Assembly: GCF_051401765.1 (NCBI RefSeq) | Contig: NW_027480440.1 | Span: 186,001 to 250,000, forward strand | From: Calliopsis andreniformis | Lineage: Eukaryota; Arthropoda; Insecta; Hymenoptera; Andrenidae | Length of the DNA: 64,000 bases | Reading direction: 5' to 3' | Shown here: positions 38,434 through 50,522 of the stretch, one piece after another | How the letters are laid out: each line of letters begins with the position of its first letter | Numbering within the stretch: position 1 is the stretch's first letter | Translations under genes and position numbers: made by a program | Notes under the pieces: generated by a model | The model's database searches: none | Seen by the model: only the letters and a program-made list of their open reading frames with translations | Told to the model about the DNA's origin: nothing

Positions 38434-40000
38434 GATTGTAGATCGAGGATTGAGGCCTGCGGATTGAAGATTGATGCCTGAGGACTGAGTGTTGAGGTTT
38501 CAGGGTTGAGGATTGAGGATTGAGCATTGAATATTGAGGATTGAGATTCGTGGACTGAGGTATGAACATTAACGGTTGAGGATTGAGGACTGAGATTTGA
38601 GGATTGAGGATAGAGGATTGGGCACTGAGGATTGAGGTTTGAGCATTGAGATTTGAATATTGAAAATTGAGGGTTGAGTACTGAAAACTGAGAATAGAGG
38701 ATATACTGTTGAGCTTTGAGAATTGAGGGTTGAGGATTGAGCTTTGAGGATTGAGCGTTGAGGATTGAGGATTCAGGATTGAGGTTTGAGGATTGAGGAT
38801 TGATGATTGAGGATTGAGTTTTGAGGATTGAGGATTAAGGATTGAATATTGAGGATTGAGGGTTGAGGATTGAGGATTGAGGATTGAGGATTGAGGATTG
38901 AGGATTGAGCATTGATGATAGAGTATAGAGGATTGAAGGTTGAGGACTCAGTGTTGAGCATTGAGTGCTGAGAATTGTTGTTTGTATACTGAGATTTGAA
39001 GAATGAGGATTGAGTATTGAATACTGAGAATAGAAGCTATTTTATTGAGGATTGACGATTGAGGATTGATGATTCAGGATTGAGGATTGATGGCTGAGGA
39101 TTGAGGATTGAAGATTGAGGCTTGAGGACTGAGGAATGAGAATTGAGGACTGGGGGTTGCGGATGAGTGTTGCGAATTGAGGAGGGTGTATTGAATATTG
39201 AGGATTGAAGTTTGGGGACTGACGATTGAGAATTGAGTATTGAGGATTGAGGATTGAGGATTGAGGATTGAGTATTGAGGATTGAGGAATGAGCGCTGAG
39301 GATTTAGGATTGAGGTTTGAGGATTGAGGATTGAAGATTGAGGGTTGAGGATTGAGGATTGAGGATTGAGGATTGAGGATTGAGGGTTGATGATTGAGGA
39401 TTAAGGATTGAGGATTGAGGATTGAGGTTTGAGGATTGAGGATCGAGTACTGAGGATTGAGGATTGAATATTGATGATTGAGTATAGAGGATTCAAGATT
39501 GAAGACTGAGGGTTGAGCATTGTGTGCTGAGAATTGTTGTTCGTAGACTGAGATTTGAAGAATGAGGACTGAGTATTGAATAGTGAGAATTGAAGCTATT
39601 TTATTGAGGATTGACGATTGAGGATAGATGATTGAAGATTGAGGGTTAATGTTTGAGGATTGAGTATTGAAGATTGAGGATTGAAGAGTGAGGGTTGAGG
39701 ATTGAGGGTTGAGGGTTGAGGATTGAGGGTTGAGGGCTGAGGATTGAGGATTGAGGATTGAGTATTGAGGACTGATGATTGAGGATTGAGGATTGAGGAT
39801 TGAGGAATGAGGGTTGAGGATTGAGGATTGAGGATTGAGGATTGAGGATTGAGGATTGAGGATTGAGGATTGAGGATTGAGGATTAAGGATTCAGGATTG
39901 AGGATTGAGCATTGAGGATTGAGGATTGAGGGTTGTGGATTGAGGATTGAGGATTGAGGGTTGTGGATTGAGGATTGAGGATTGAGGATTGAGGATTGAG
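38434..40000 (+). repeat. 1,567-bp tandem duplication, copy 1
   Basis: Starts near GATTGTAGATCGAGG and carries the D module: GCCTGCGGATTG, GTTTCAGGG at 38497, ACATTAACGG, D-type anchor 38699. Then follow a C' anchor (39033), an E box (39150) and a C anchor (39592). Each landmark has a partner exactly 1,567 bp downstream. The length is 1 bp short of 224 heptamers, as expected from a net loss of one base in odd-length units. Confidence 0.85.
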
Positions 40001-41560
40001 GATTGTAGATCGAGGATTGAGGCCTGCGGATTGAAGATTGATGACTGAGGACTGAGTGTTGAGGTTTCAGGGTTGAGGATTGAGGATTGAGCATTGAATA
40101 TTGAGGATTGAGATTCGTGGACTGAGGTATGAGCATTAACGGTTGAGGATTGAGGACTGAGATTTGAGGATTGAGGATAGAGGATTGGGCACTGAGGATT
40201 GAGGTTTGAGCATTGAGATTTGAATATTGAAAATTGAGGGTTGAGTACTGAAAACTGAGAATAGAGGATATACTGTTGAGCTTTGAGAATTGAGGGTTGA
40301 GGATTGAGCTTTGAGGATTGAGCGTTGAGGATTGAGGATTCAGGATTGAGGTTTGAGGATTGAGGATTGATGATTGAGGATTGAGTTTTGAGGATTGAGG
40401 ATTAAGGATTGAATATTGAGGATTGAGGGTTGAGGATTGAGGATTGAGGATTGAGGATTGAGGATTGAGGATTGAGCATTGATGATAGAGTATAGAGGAT
40501 TGAAGGTTGAGGACTCAGTGTTGAGCATTGAGTGCTGAGAATTGTTGTTTGTATACTGAGATTTGAAGAATGAGGATTGAGTATTGAATACTGAGAATAG
40601 AAGCTATTTTATTGAGGATTGACGATTGAGGATTGATGATTCAGGATTGAGGATTGATGGCTGAGGATTGAGGATTGAAGATTGAGGATTGAGGACTGAG
40701 GAATGAGAATTGAGGACTGGGGGTTGCGGATGAGTGTTGCGAATTGAGGAGGGTGTATTGAATATTGAGGATTGAAGTTTGGGGACTGACGATTGAGAAT
40801 TGAGTATTGAGGATTGAGGATTGAGGATTGAGGATTGAGTATTGAGGATTGAGGAATGAGCGCTGTGGATTTAGGATTGAGGTTTGAGGATTGAGGATTG
40901 AAGATTGAGGGTTGAGGATTGAGGATTGAGGATTGAGGATTGAGGATTGAGGGTTGATGATTGAGGATTAAGGATTGAGGATTGAGGATTGAGGTTTGAG
41001 GATTGAGGATCGAGTACTGAGGATTGAGGATTGAATATTGATGATTGAGTATAGAGGATTCAAGATTGAAGACTGAGGGTTGAGCATTGTGTGCTGAGAA
41101 TTGTTGTTCGTAGACTGAGATTTGAAGAATGAGGACTGAGTATTGAATAGTGAGAATTGAAGCTATTTTATTGAGGATTGACGATTGAGGATAGATGATT
41201 GAAGATTGAGGGTTAATGTTTGAGGATTGAGTATTGAAGATTGAGGATTGAAGAGTGAGGGTTGAGGATTGAGGGTTGAGGGTTGAGGATTGAGGGTTGA
41301 GGGCTGAGGATTGAGGATTGAGGATTGAGTATTGAGGACTGATGATTGAGGATTGAGGATTGAGGATTGAGGAATGAGGGTTGAGGATTGAGGATTGAGG
41401 ATTGAGGATTGAGGATTGAGGATTGAGGATTGAGGATTGAGGATTGAGGATTAAGGATTCAGGATTGAGGATTGAGCATTGAGGATTGAGGATTGAGGGT
41501 TGTGGATTGAGGATTGAGGATTGAGGGTTGTGGATTGAGGATTGAGGATTGAGGATTGAG
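40001..41560 (+). repeat. 1,567-bp tandem duplication, copy 2
   Basis: Landmarks at 40064 (GTTTCAGGG), 40266 (D), 40600 (C'), 40717 (E) and 41159 (C). Differences from copy 1 are few, for example GAGCATTAACGG for GAACATTAACGG and GCGCTGTGG for GCGCTGAGG. The low divergence points to a recent event. The right limit is approximate: after about 41560 the sequence follows the unit ending at 41910. Confidence 0.8.
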
Positions 41561-43632
41561 GATTGAGGATTGATGATTGAGGATTGAGGATTGAGGATTG
41601 AGGAATGAGGGTTGCGGATTGAGGATTGAGGTTTGAGGCTTGAGGATTGAGGATTGAGGATTGAGAATTGAGGACAGAGGATTGAGGATTGAGGATTGAT
41701 GGCTGCAGATTGATGATTGAAGATAGAGAATTGAGGATTGAGTATTGCGGATTGAGGATTGAGGATTGAGAATTGAATATTGAGGATTGAGGAATGGTGA
41801 TAGAATATTGTGGACTGAGGGTTGAGGATTGGGTGTTGAGAATTGATGTTTGAGGATTGAGATCTGAATGTTGATGATTGTGGATTGAGTATTTAAAGCT
41901 GTGAATTAAGGATATACTGTTGAGGATTGAGAATTGACGATAGAAGGATTGAGGTTTGAGGATTGAGGATTGAGGATTGAGGATTGAGGATTGAGGATTG
42001 AGGTTTGAGGATTGAGGATTGAGGATTGAGGATTGAGGATTGAGGATTGAGGATTGAGGATTGAGGATTGAGGATTGAGGATTGAGGATTGAGGATTGAG
42101 GATTGAGGATTGAGGATTGGGGATTGAGGATTGAGTACTGAGGATTGAGGATTGAATATTGATGATTGAGTATAGAGGATTGAAGATTGAGGACTGAGGG
42201 TTGAGCATTGAGTGCTGAGAGTTGTTGTTCGTAGACTGAGATTTGAAGAATGAGGATTGAGTATTGAATAGTGAGAAGTGAAGCTATTTTATTGAGGATT
42301 GACGATTGAGGATTGATGATTGAAGATTGAGGATTAATGGTTGAGGATTGATGATTGAATATTGAGGATTGAAGAGTGAGGGTTGAGGATTGAGGGTTGA
42401 GGATGGAGGATTGAGGATTAAGGATTGAGGACTGAGGATTGAGGATTGAGGATTGATGGCTGCAGATTGATGATTGAAGATTGAGAATTGAGGATTGATT
42501 ATTGAGGATTGAGGATTCAGGATTGAGAATTGAATATTGAGGATTGAGGGTTGGGGATAGAAGATTGTGGACTGAGGATTGAGGAGTGAGGAATGAGGGT
42601 TGAGGATTGAGGATTGAGGTTTGAGGATTGAGGATTGAGGATTGGGGATTGAGGATTGAGGACTGAGGATTGAGTATTGAGGTTTGATGGCTGCAGATTG
42701 ATGATTGAAGGTTGAGAATTGAGGATTGAGTGTTGGGGATAGAAGTTTGGGGACTGAGTGTTGAGGATTGGGTGTTGAGAATTGATGTTTGAGGATTGAG
42801 ATCTGAAAGTTGAAGATTGTGGATTGAGTATTTAAAACTGTGAATTAAGGATATACTCTTGAGGATTGAGAATTGAGGATTGAGGGTTGAGGATTGAGGA
42901 TTGAGGTTTGATGATTGAGTATAGAGGATTGAAGATTGAGGACTGAGGGTTGAGCCTTGAGTGCTGAGAATTGTTGTTTGTATACTGAGATTTGAGGAAT
43001 GAGGATTGAGTATTGAATACTGAGAATAGAAGCTATTTTATTGAGGATTGACGATTGAGGATTGATGATTCAGGATTGAACATTGATGGCTGAGGATTGA
43101 GGATTGAAGATTGAGGCTTGAGGACTGAGGAATGAGAATTGAGGACTGGGGGTTGAGAATTGAGTGTCGTGAATTGAGGAGGGAGCATTGAATACTGAGG
43201 ATTGAAGATTGGGGACTGAGGGTTGAGGATTGAGTATTGAGGATTGAGGATTGAGGATTGAGGATTGTGTATTGAGGATTGAGGATTGAGGATTGAGGAT
43301 TGATGATTGAGGATTGAGGATTGAGGATTGAGGAATGAGGGTCGAGGATTGAGGATTGAGGTTTGAGGATTGTGGACTGATGATTGAGGATTGAGGATTG
43401 AGGACTGATGGTTGAGTATTGAGGATTGATAGCTGCAGATTGATGATTGAAGATAGAGAATTGAGGATGAGTATTGAGGATTGAGGATTGAGAATTGAAT
43501 ATTGAGAATTGAGGATTGGGGATAGAATATTGTGGACTGAGGGTTGATGATTGGGTGTTGAGAATTGATGTTTGAGGATTGAGATCTGAATGTTGAAGAT
43601 TGTGGATTGAGTATTTAAAACTGTGAATTAAG
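41560..43632 (+). repeat. Mixed A/C unit with U-like segment
   Basis: Anchors: A 41910 (TTTAAAGCTG variant), C 42280, A 42849, C' 43029, A 43632. C-to-A (569 bp) and A-to-C' spacing equal those of U1, U2 and U4. An E box lies at 43146. A 115-bp perfect heptamer run is at 42005-42119. At 43431 the CTGCAG box reads GATAGCTGCAG in place of GATGGCTGCAG, a change shared with about 56032. Confidence 0.7.
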
Positions 43633-46600
43633 GATATACTGTTGAGGATTGAGAATTGAGGATTGAGGATTGAGGTTTGATGATTGAGGATTGAGGATTG
43701 AGGATTGAGGATTGAGGATTGAGGATTGAGGATTGAGGATTGAGGACTGAGGATTGAGCATTGAGGATTGAGGATTGAGGATTGAGGATTGAGGATTGAG
43801 GATTGAGGATTGACGATTGAGGATTGAGGTTTGAGGATTGAGGATTGAGTATTGACGATTGATAATTGAGGATTGAGGATTGAGGATTAATGATTGAAGA
43901 TTGAGGATTGAGGATTGAGGATTGAGGGTTGAGGATTGAGGATTGAGGATTGAGGATTGAGTATTGAGTATTGATGATTGAGGATTGAGGATTGAAGATT
44001 GAGGAATGAGTGTTGAGGATTGAGGATTGAGGATTGAGGATTGCGGATTGAGGATTGATGATTGAATATTGAGGATTGAGGATTAAGGATTCAGGATTGT
44101 GGATTGAGGATCGTAGATCGAGGATTGAGGCCTGCGGATTGAAGATTGATGACTCAGGACTGAGTGTTCAGGTTTCAGGGTTGAGGATTGAGGATTGAGC
44201 ACTGAATATTGAGGATTGAGATACGTGGACTGAGGTATGAACATTAACGGTTGAGGATTGTGGACTGAGATTTGAGGATTGAGGATTGAGGATTGGGCAC
44301 TGAGGATTGAGGTTTGAGCATTGAGATTTGAATATTGAAAATTGAAGTTTGAGTATTGAAAACTGAGCATAGAGGATATACTGTTGAGCTTTGAGAATTG
44401 AGGGTTGAGGATTGAGCTTTGAGAATTGATGTTTGAGGACTGAGATCTGAAAGTTGAAGAATGTGGATTGAGTATTTAAAACTGTGAATTAAGGATATAC
44501 TGTTGAGGATTGAGATCTGAAAGTTGTAGATTGTGGATTCAGTATTTAAAACTCTGAATTAAGGATATACTGTTGAGGATTGAGAATTGAGGATTGAGTA
44601 TTGAGGTTTGATGGCTGCAGATTGATGATTGAAGTTTGAGAATTGAGGATTGAATGTTGGGGATAGAAGTTTGGGAACCGAGGGTTGAGGATTGGGTGTT
44701 GAGAATTGATGTTTGAGGATTGAGATCTGAAAGTTCAAGATTGTGGATTGAGTATTTAAAACTGTGAATTAAGGATATACTGTTGAGGATTGAGAATTGA
44801 GGATTGAGGTTTGAGGTTTGAGGATTGAGGATTGAGGATTGAGGAATGAGGTTTGAGGATTGAGGATTGAGGGTTGTGGACTGATGACTGAGGATTGAGG
44901 ATTGATGGCTGCAGATTGTTGACTGAAGATAGAGAATTGAGGATTGAGTATTGAGGATTGAGAATTGAATATTGAGGATTGAGGATTGGGGATAGAATAT
45001 TGTGGACTGAGGTTTGAGGATTGGGTGTTGAGAATTGATGTTTGAGGATTGAGATCTGAATGTCGAAGATTGTGGATTGAGTATTTAAAACTGTGAATTA
45101 GGGATATACTGTTGAGGATTGAAGATTGAGGAATGAGTGTTGAGGATTGAGGATTGAGGATTGAGGATTGCGGATTGAGGATTGATGATTGAGGATTGAG
45201 GATTGAGGACTGAGGATTGAGGATTGAGGATTGAGGATTGAGGATTGAGGATTGAGGATTGAGGAATGAGCGCTGAGGATTTAGGATTGAGGTTTGAGGA
45301 TTGAGGATTGAAGATTGAGGGTTGAGGATTGAGGATTGAGGATTGAGGATTGAGGATTGAGGGTTGATGATTGAGGATTAAGGATTGAGGATTGAGGATT
45401 GAGGTTTGAGGATTGAGGATCGAGTACTGAGGACTGAGGATTGAATATTGATGATTGAGAATAGAGGATTGAAGATTGAGGACTGAGGGTTGAGCATTGT
45501 GTGCTGAGAATTGTTGTTCGTAGACTGAGATTTGAAGAATGAGGACTGAGTATTGAATAGTGAGAATTGAAGCTATTTTATTGAGGATTGACGATTGGGG
45601 ATAGATGATTGAAGATTGAGGGTTAATGTTTGAGGATTGAGTATTGAAGATTGAGGATTGAAGAGTGAGGGTTGAGGATTGAGGGTTGAGGGTTGAGGAT
45701 TGAGGGTTGAGGGCTGAGGATTGAGGATTGAGGATTGATGGCTGCAGATTGATGATTGAAGTTTGAGAATTGAGGATTGAGTATTGAGGATTGAGGATTG
45801 AGGATTGAGGATTGAGAATTGAATATTGAGGATTGAGTGTTGGAAATAGAATATTGTGGACTGAGGATTGAGGATTCGGTGTTGAGAATTGATGTTTGAG
45901 AATTGAGATCTGAAAGTTGAAGATTGTGGATTGTGTATTTAAAACTGTGAACTAAGGATATACTGTTGAGGATTGAGAATTGAGAATGGAGTATTGACGA
46001 TTGAGGATTGAGGTTTGAGGATTGAGGATTGAGGATTCAGGATTGAGGATTGAGGATTGAGGATTGATGATTGAAGATTGAGGATTGAGGAATGAGGATT
46101 GAGGGTTGAGGATTGAGGATTGAGGATTGAGGATTGAGTATTGAGGACTGGTGATTGAGGATTGAGGATTGAGGATTGAGGAATGAGGGTTGAGGATTGA
46201 GGATTGAGGATTGAGGATTGAGGATTGAGGATTGAGGATTGAGGATTGAGGATTGAGGATTAAGGATTCAGGATTGAGGATTGAGCATTGAGGATTGAGG
46301 ATTGAGGGTTGTGGATTGAGGATTGAGGATTGAGGGTTGTGGATTGAGGATTGAGGATTGAGGATTGAGGATTGAGGATTGATGATTGAGGATTGAGGAT
46401 TGAGGATTGAGGAATGAGGGTTGCGGATTGAGGATTGAGGTTTGAGGCTTGAGGATTGAGGATTGAGGATTGAGAATTGAGGACAGAGGATTGAGGATTG
46501 AGGATTGATGGCTGCAGATTGATGATTGAAGATAGAGAATTGAGGATTGAGTATTGCGGATTGAGGATTGAGGATTGAGAATTGAATATTGAGGATTGAG

Positions 46601-47609
46601 GAATATTGATAGAATATTGTGGACTGAGGGTTGAGGATTGGGTGTCGAGAATTGATGTTTGACGATTGAGATCTGAATGTTGATGATTGTGGATTGAGTA
46701 TTTAAAACTGTGAATTAAGGATATACTGTTGAGGATTGAGAATTGACGATAGAAGGATTGAGGTTTGAGGATTGAGGATTGAGGATTGAGGATTGAGGAT
46801 TGAGGATTGAGGTTTGAGGATTGAGGATTGAGGATTGAGGATTGAGGATTGAGGATTGATGACTGAGGATTGAGGATTGAGGATTGAGGATTGAGGATCG
46901 AGGATTGAGAATTGAGGATTGAGGAATGAGCGCTGAGGATTTAGGATTGAGGTTTGAGGATTGAGGATTGAGGATTGAGGGTTGAGGATTGAGGATTGAG
47001 GATTGAGGATTGAGGATTGAGGGTTGATGATTGAGGATTAAGGATTGAGGATTGAGGATTGAGGTTTGAGGATTGAGGATCGAGTACTGAGGATTGAGGA
47101 TTGAATATTGATGATTGAGTATAGAGGATTGAAGATTGAGGACTGAGGGTTGAGCATTGTGTGCTGAGAATTGTTGTTCGTAGACTGAGATTTGAAGAAT
47201 GAGGACTGAGTATTGAATAGTGAGAATTGAAGCTATTTTATTGAGGATTGACGATTGAGGATAGATGATTGAAGATTGAGGATTAATGTTTGAGGATTGA
47301 GTATTGAAGATTGAGGATTGAAGAGTGAGGGTTGAGGATTGAGGGTTGAGGGTTGAGGATTGAGGGTTGAGGGCTGAGGATTGAGGATTGAGGATTGATG
47401 GCTGCAGATTGATGATTGAAGTTTGAGAATTGAGGATTGAGTATTGAGGATTGAGGATTGAGGATTGAGAATTGAATATTGAGGATTGAGTGTTGGAAAT
47501 AGAATATTGTGGACTGAGGATTGAGGATTGGGTGTTGAGAATTGATGTTTGAGTATTGAGATCTGAATGTTGAAGATTGTGGATTGAGTACTTAAAACTG
47601 TGAATTAAG
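43632..47609 (+). repeat. Segmental block V, copy 2 (partner 23483-27606)
   Basis: Same anchor series as copy 1, including the D module (GTTTCAGGG at 44172), the 70-bp doublet (44435-44574), C anchor 45569 and the AATGGAGTATTGACG segment after 45956. The interval 44773-45102 has lost one heptamer relative to copy 1 (329 against 336 bp). The unit ending at 46729 resembles the one ending at 41910 more than the one in copy 1, so this part is mosaic. Confidence 0.8.
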
Positions 47610-49171
47610 GATATACTGTTGAGGATTCAGAATTGAGGATTGAGGATTGATGTTTGATGATTGAGGATTGAGGATTGAGGATTGAGGATTGAGGATTGAG
47701 GATTGAGGATCGAGGATTTAGGACTGAGGATTGCGCATTGAGGAATGAGGGTTGAGGATTGAGGATTGAGGTTTGATGGCTGCAGATTGATGATTGAAGA
47801 TTGAGAATTGAGGATTGAGTTTTGGGGATGGAAGGTTGGGGACTGAGGGTTGAGGATTGGGTGTTGAGAATTGATGTTTGAGGATTGAGATCTGAAAGTT
47901 GAAGAATGTGGATTGAGTATTTAAAACTGTGAATTAAGGATATACTGTTGAGGATTGAGATCTGAGAAGTTGAAGATTGTGGATTGAGTATTTAAAACTG
48001 TGAATTAAGGATATACTGTTGAGGATTGAGAATTGAGGATTGAGGATTGAGATTTGATGGCTGCAGATTGATGATTGAAGTTTGAGAATTGAGGATTGAA
48101 TGTTGGGGATAGAAGTTTGGGAACTGAGGGTTGAGGATTGGGTGTTGAGAATTGATGTTTGAGGATTGAGATCTGAAAGTTCAAGATTGTGGATTGAGTA
48201 TTTAAAACTGTGAATAAAGGATATACTGTTGAGGATTGAGAATTGAGGATTGAGGTTTGAGGTTTGAGGATTGAGGATTGAGGATTGAGGAATGAGGGTT
48301 GAGGATTGAGGATTGAGGGTTGAGGACTGATGACTGAGGATTGAGGATTGATGGCTGCAGATTGTTGACTGAAGATAGAGAATTGAGGATTGAGTATTGA
48401 GGATTGAGGATTGAGAATTGAATATTGAGGATTGAGGATTGGGGATAGAATATTGTGGACTGAGGTTTGAGGATTGGGTGTTGAGAATTGATGTTTGAGG
48501 GTTGAGATCTGAATGTCGAAGATTGTGGATTGAGTATTTAAAACTGTGAATTAGGGATATACTGTTGAGGATTGAAGATTGTGGATTGAGTATTTAAAAC
48601 TGTGAATTAGGGATATACTGTTGAGGATTGAAGATTGAGGAATGAGTGTTGAGGATTGAGGATTGAGGATTGCGGATTGAGGATTGATGATTGAGGATTG
48701 AGGATTGAGGATTGAAGATTGAGGATTGAGGATTGAGGATTGAGGATTGAGGGTTGAGGATTGAGGATTGAGGATTGAGGATTGAGGATTGTTGATTGAG
48801 GATTGAGGACTGAGGATTGAGGATTGAGGATTGAGGATTGAGGATTGAGGATTGAGGATTGAGGATTGAGGATTGAGGGTTGAGGATTGAGGATTGAGGA
48901 TTGAGGATTGAGGATGGAGGATTGAGGATTGAGGACAGAGGTTTGAGGATTGAGGATTGATGGCTGCAGATTGATAACTGAAGATAGAGAATGGAGGATT
49001 GAGTATTGCGGATTGAGGATTGAGGATTGAGAATTGAATATTAAGGATTGAGGATTGGGGATAAAATATTGTGAACTGAGTATTGAGGATTGGGTGTTGA
49101 CAATTGATGTTTGAGGATTGAGATCTGAATGTTGAAGATTGTGGATTGAGTATTTAAAACTGTGAATTAAG
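47609..49171 (+). repeat. Doublet-210-336 module with nested 56-bp duplication
   Basis: Anchors 47938, 48009, 48219, 48555, 48611, 49171. The doublet here is spaced 71 bp instead of 70, because the second copy reads ATCTGAGAAGTTG with one extra base. The 336-bp interval is intact. A further 56-bp tandem copy of the anchor follows at 48574-48629. Confidence 0.8.
48518..48629 (+). repeat. 56-bp tandem duplication of an A anchor
   Basis: 48518-48573 and 48574-48629 appear identical. Each runs from GAAGATTGTGGATTGAG through TTTAAAACTGTGAATTAGGG to TTGAGGATT. The unit is eight heptamers long, so the register is kept. No other copy of this arrangement was seen, which suggests a young event. Confidence 0.9.
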
Positions 49172-50522
49172 GATATACTGTTGAGGATTGAGAATTAAGT
49201 ATTGGGGATTGAGGTTTGAGGATTGAGGATTGAGGATTGAGGATAGAGGATTGAGGATTGAGGATTGAGGGTTGAGGATTGAGGATTGAGGATTGGGGAT
49301 TGAGGATTGAGGATTGAGGATTGACGATTGAGGATTGAGGATTGAGGATTGAGGATTGAGGATTGAGGATTGAGGATTGAGGATTGTAGATCGTGGATTG
49401 AGGCCTGCGGATTGAAGATTGATGACTGAGGACTGAGTGTTGAGGTTTCAGGGTTGAGGATTGAGGATTGAGCATTGAATATTGAGGATTGAGATTCGTG
49501 GACTGAGGTATGAACATTAACGGTTGAGGATTGAAGACTGAGATTTGAGGATTGAGGATTGAGGATTGGGCACTGAGGATTGAGGTTTGAGCATTGAGAT
49601 TTGAATATTGAAAATTGAGGGTTGAGTACTGAAAACTGAGCATAGAGGATATACTGTTGAGCTTTGAGAATTGAGGGTTGAGGATTGAGCTTTGAGGATT
49701 GAGGATTGAGGATTGAGGATTCAGGATTGAGGTTTAAGGATTGAGGATTGATGATTGAGGATTGAGGATTGAGGATTGAGGATTAAGGATTGAATATTGC
49801 GGATTGAGGGTTGAGGATTGAGGATTGAGGATTGAGGATTGAGGATTGAGGATTGAGCATTGAAGATAGAGTATAGAGGATTGAAGGTTGAGGACTGAGT
49901 GTTGAGCATTGAGTGCTGAGTATTGTTGTTTGTATACTGAGATTTGAAGAATGAGGATTGAGTATTGAATACTGAGAATAGAAGCTATTTTACTGAGGAT
50001 TGACGATTGAGGGTTGATGATTCAGGATTGAGGATTGATGGCTGAGGATTGAGGATTGAAGATTGAGAATTGAATATTGAGGATTGAGGATTGTGGATAG
50101 AATATTGTGGACTGAGGGTTGATGATTGGGTGTTGAGAATTGATGTTTGAGGATTGAGATCTGAATGTTGAAGATTGTGGATTGAGTATTTAAAACTGTG
50201 AATTAAGGATATACTGTTGAGGATTGAGAATTGAGGATTGAGGATTGAGGTTTGATGATTGAGGATTGAGGATTGAGGATTGAGGATTGAGGATTGAGGA
50301 TTGAGGATTGAGGATTGAGGACTGAGGATTGAGGATTGAGGATTGAGGATTGAGGATTGAGGTTTGAGGATTGACGATTGAAGTATGAGAATTGAGGATT
50401 GAATGTTGGGGATAGAAGTTTGGGAACTGAGGGTTGAGGATTGGGTGTTGAGAATTGATGTTTGAGGATTGAGATCTGAAAGTTCAAGATTTTGGATTGA
50501 GTATTTAAAACTGTGAATTAAG
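49171..50522 (+). repeat. D-C' unit and A units
   Basis: D module (GTTTCAGGG at 49445, ACATTAACGG, D anchor 49647), C' anchor 49981, A anchors 50207 and 50522. D to C' is 336 bp after alignment, the same as at 38699, 40266, 55296, 57269 and 63063. The anchor at 50522 reads AGAATATACTG, and the doublet that usually precedes it is absent. Confidence 0.75.
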
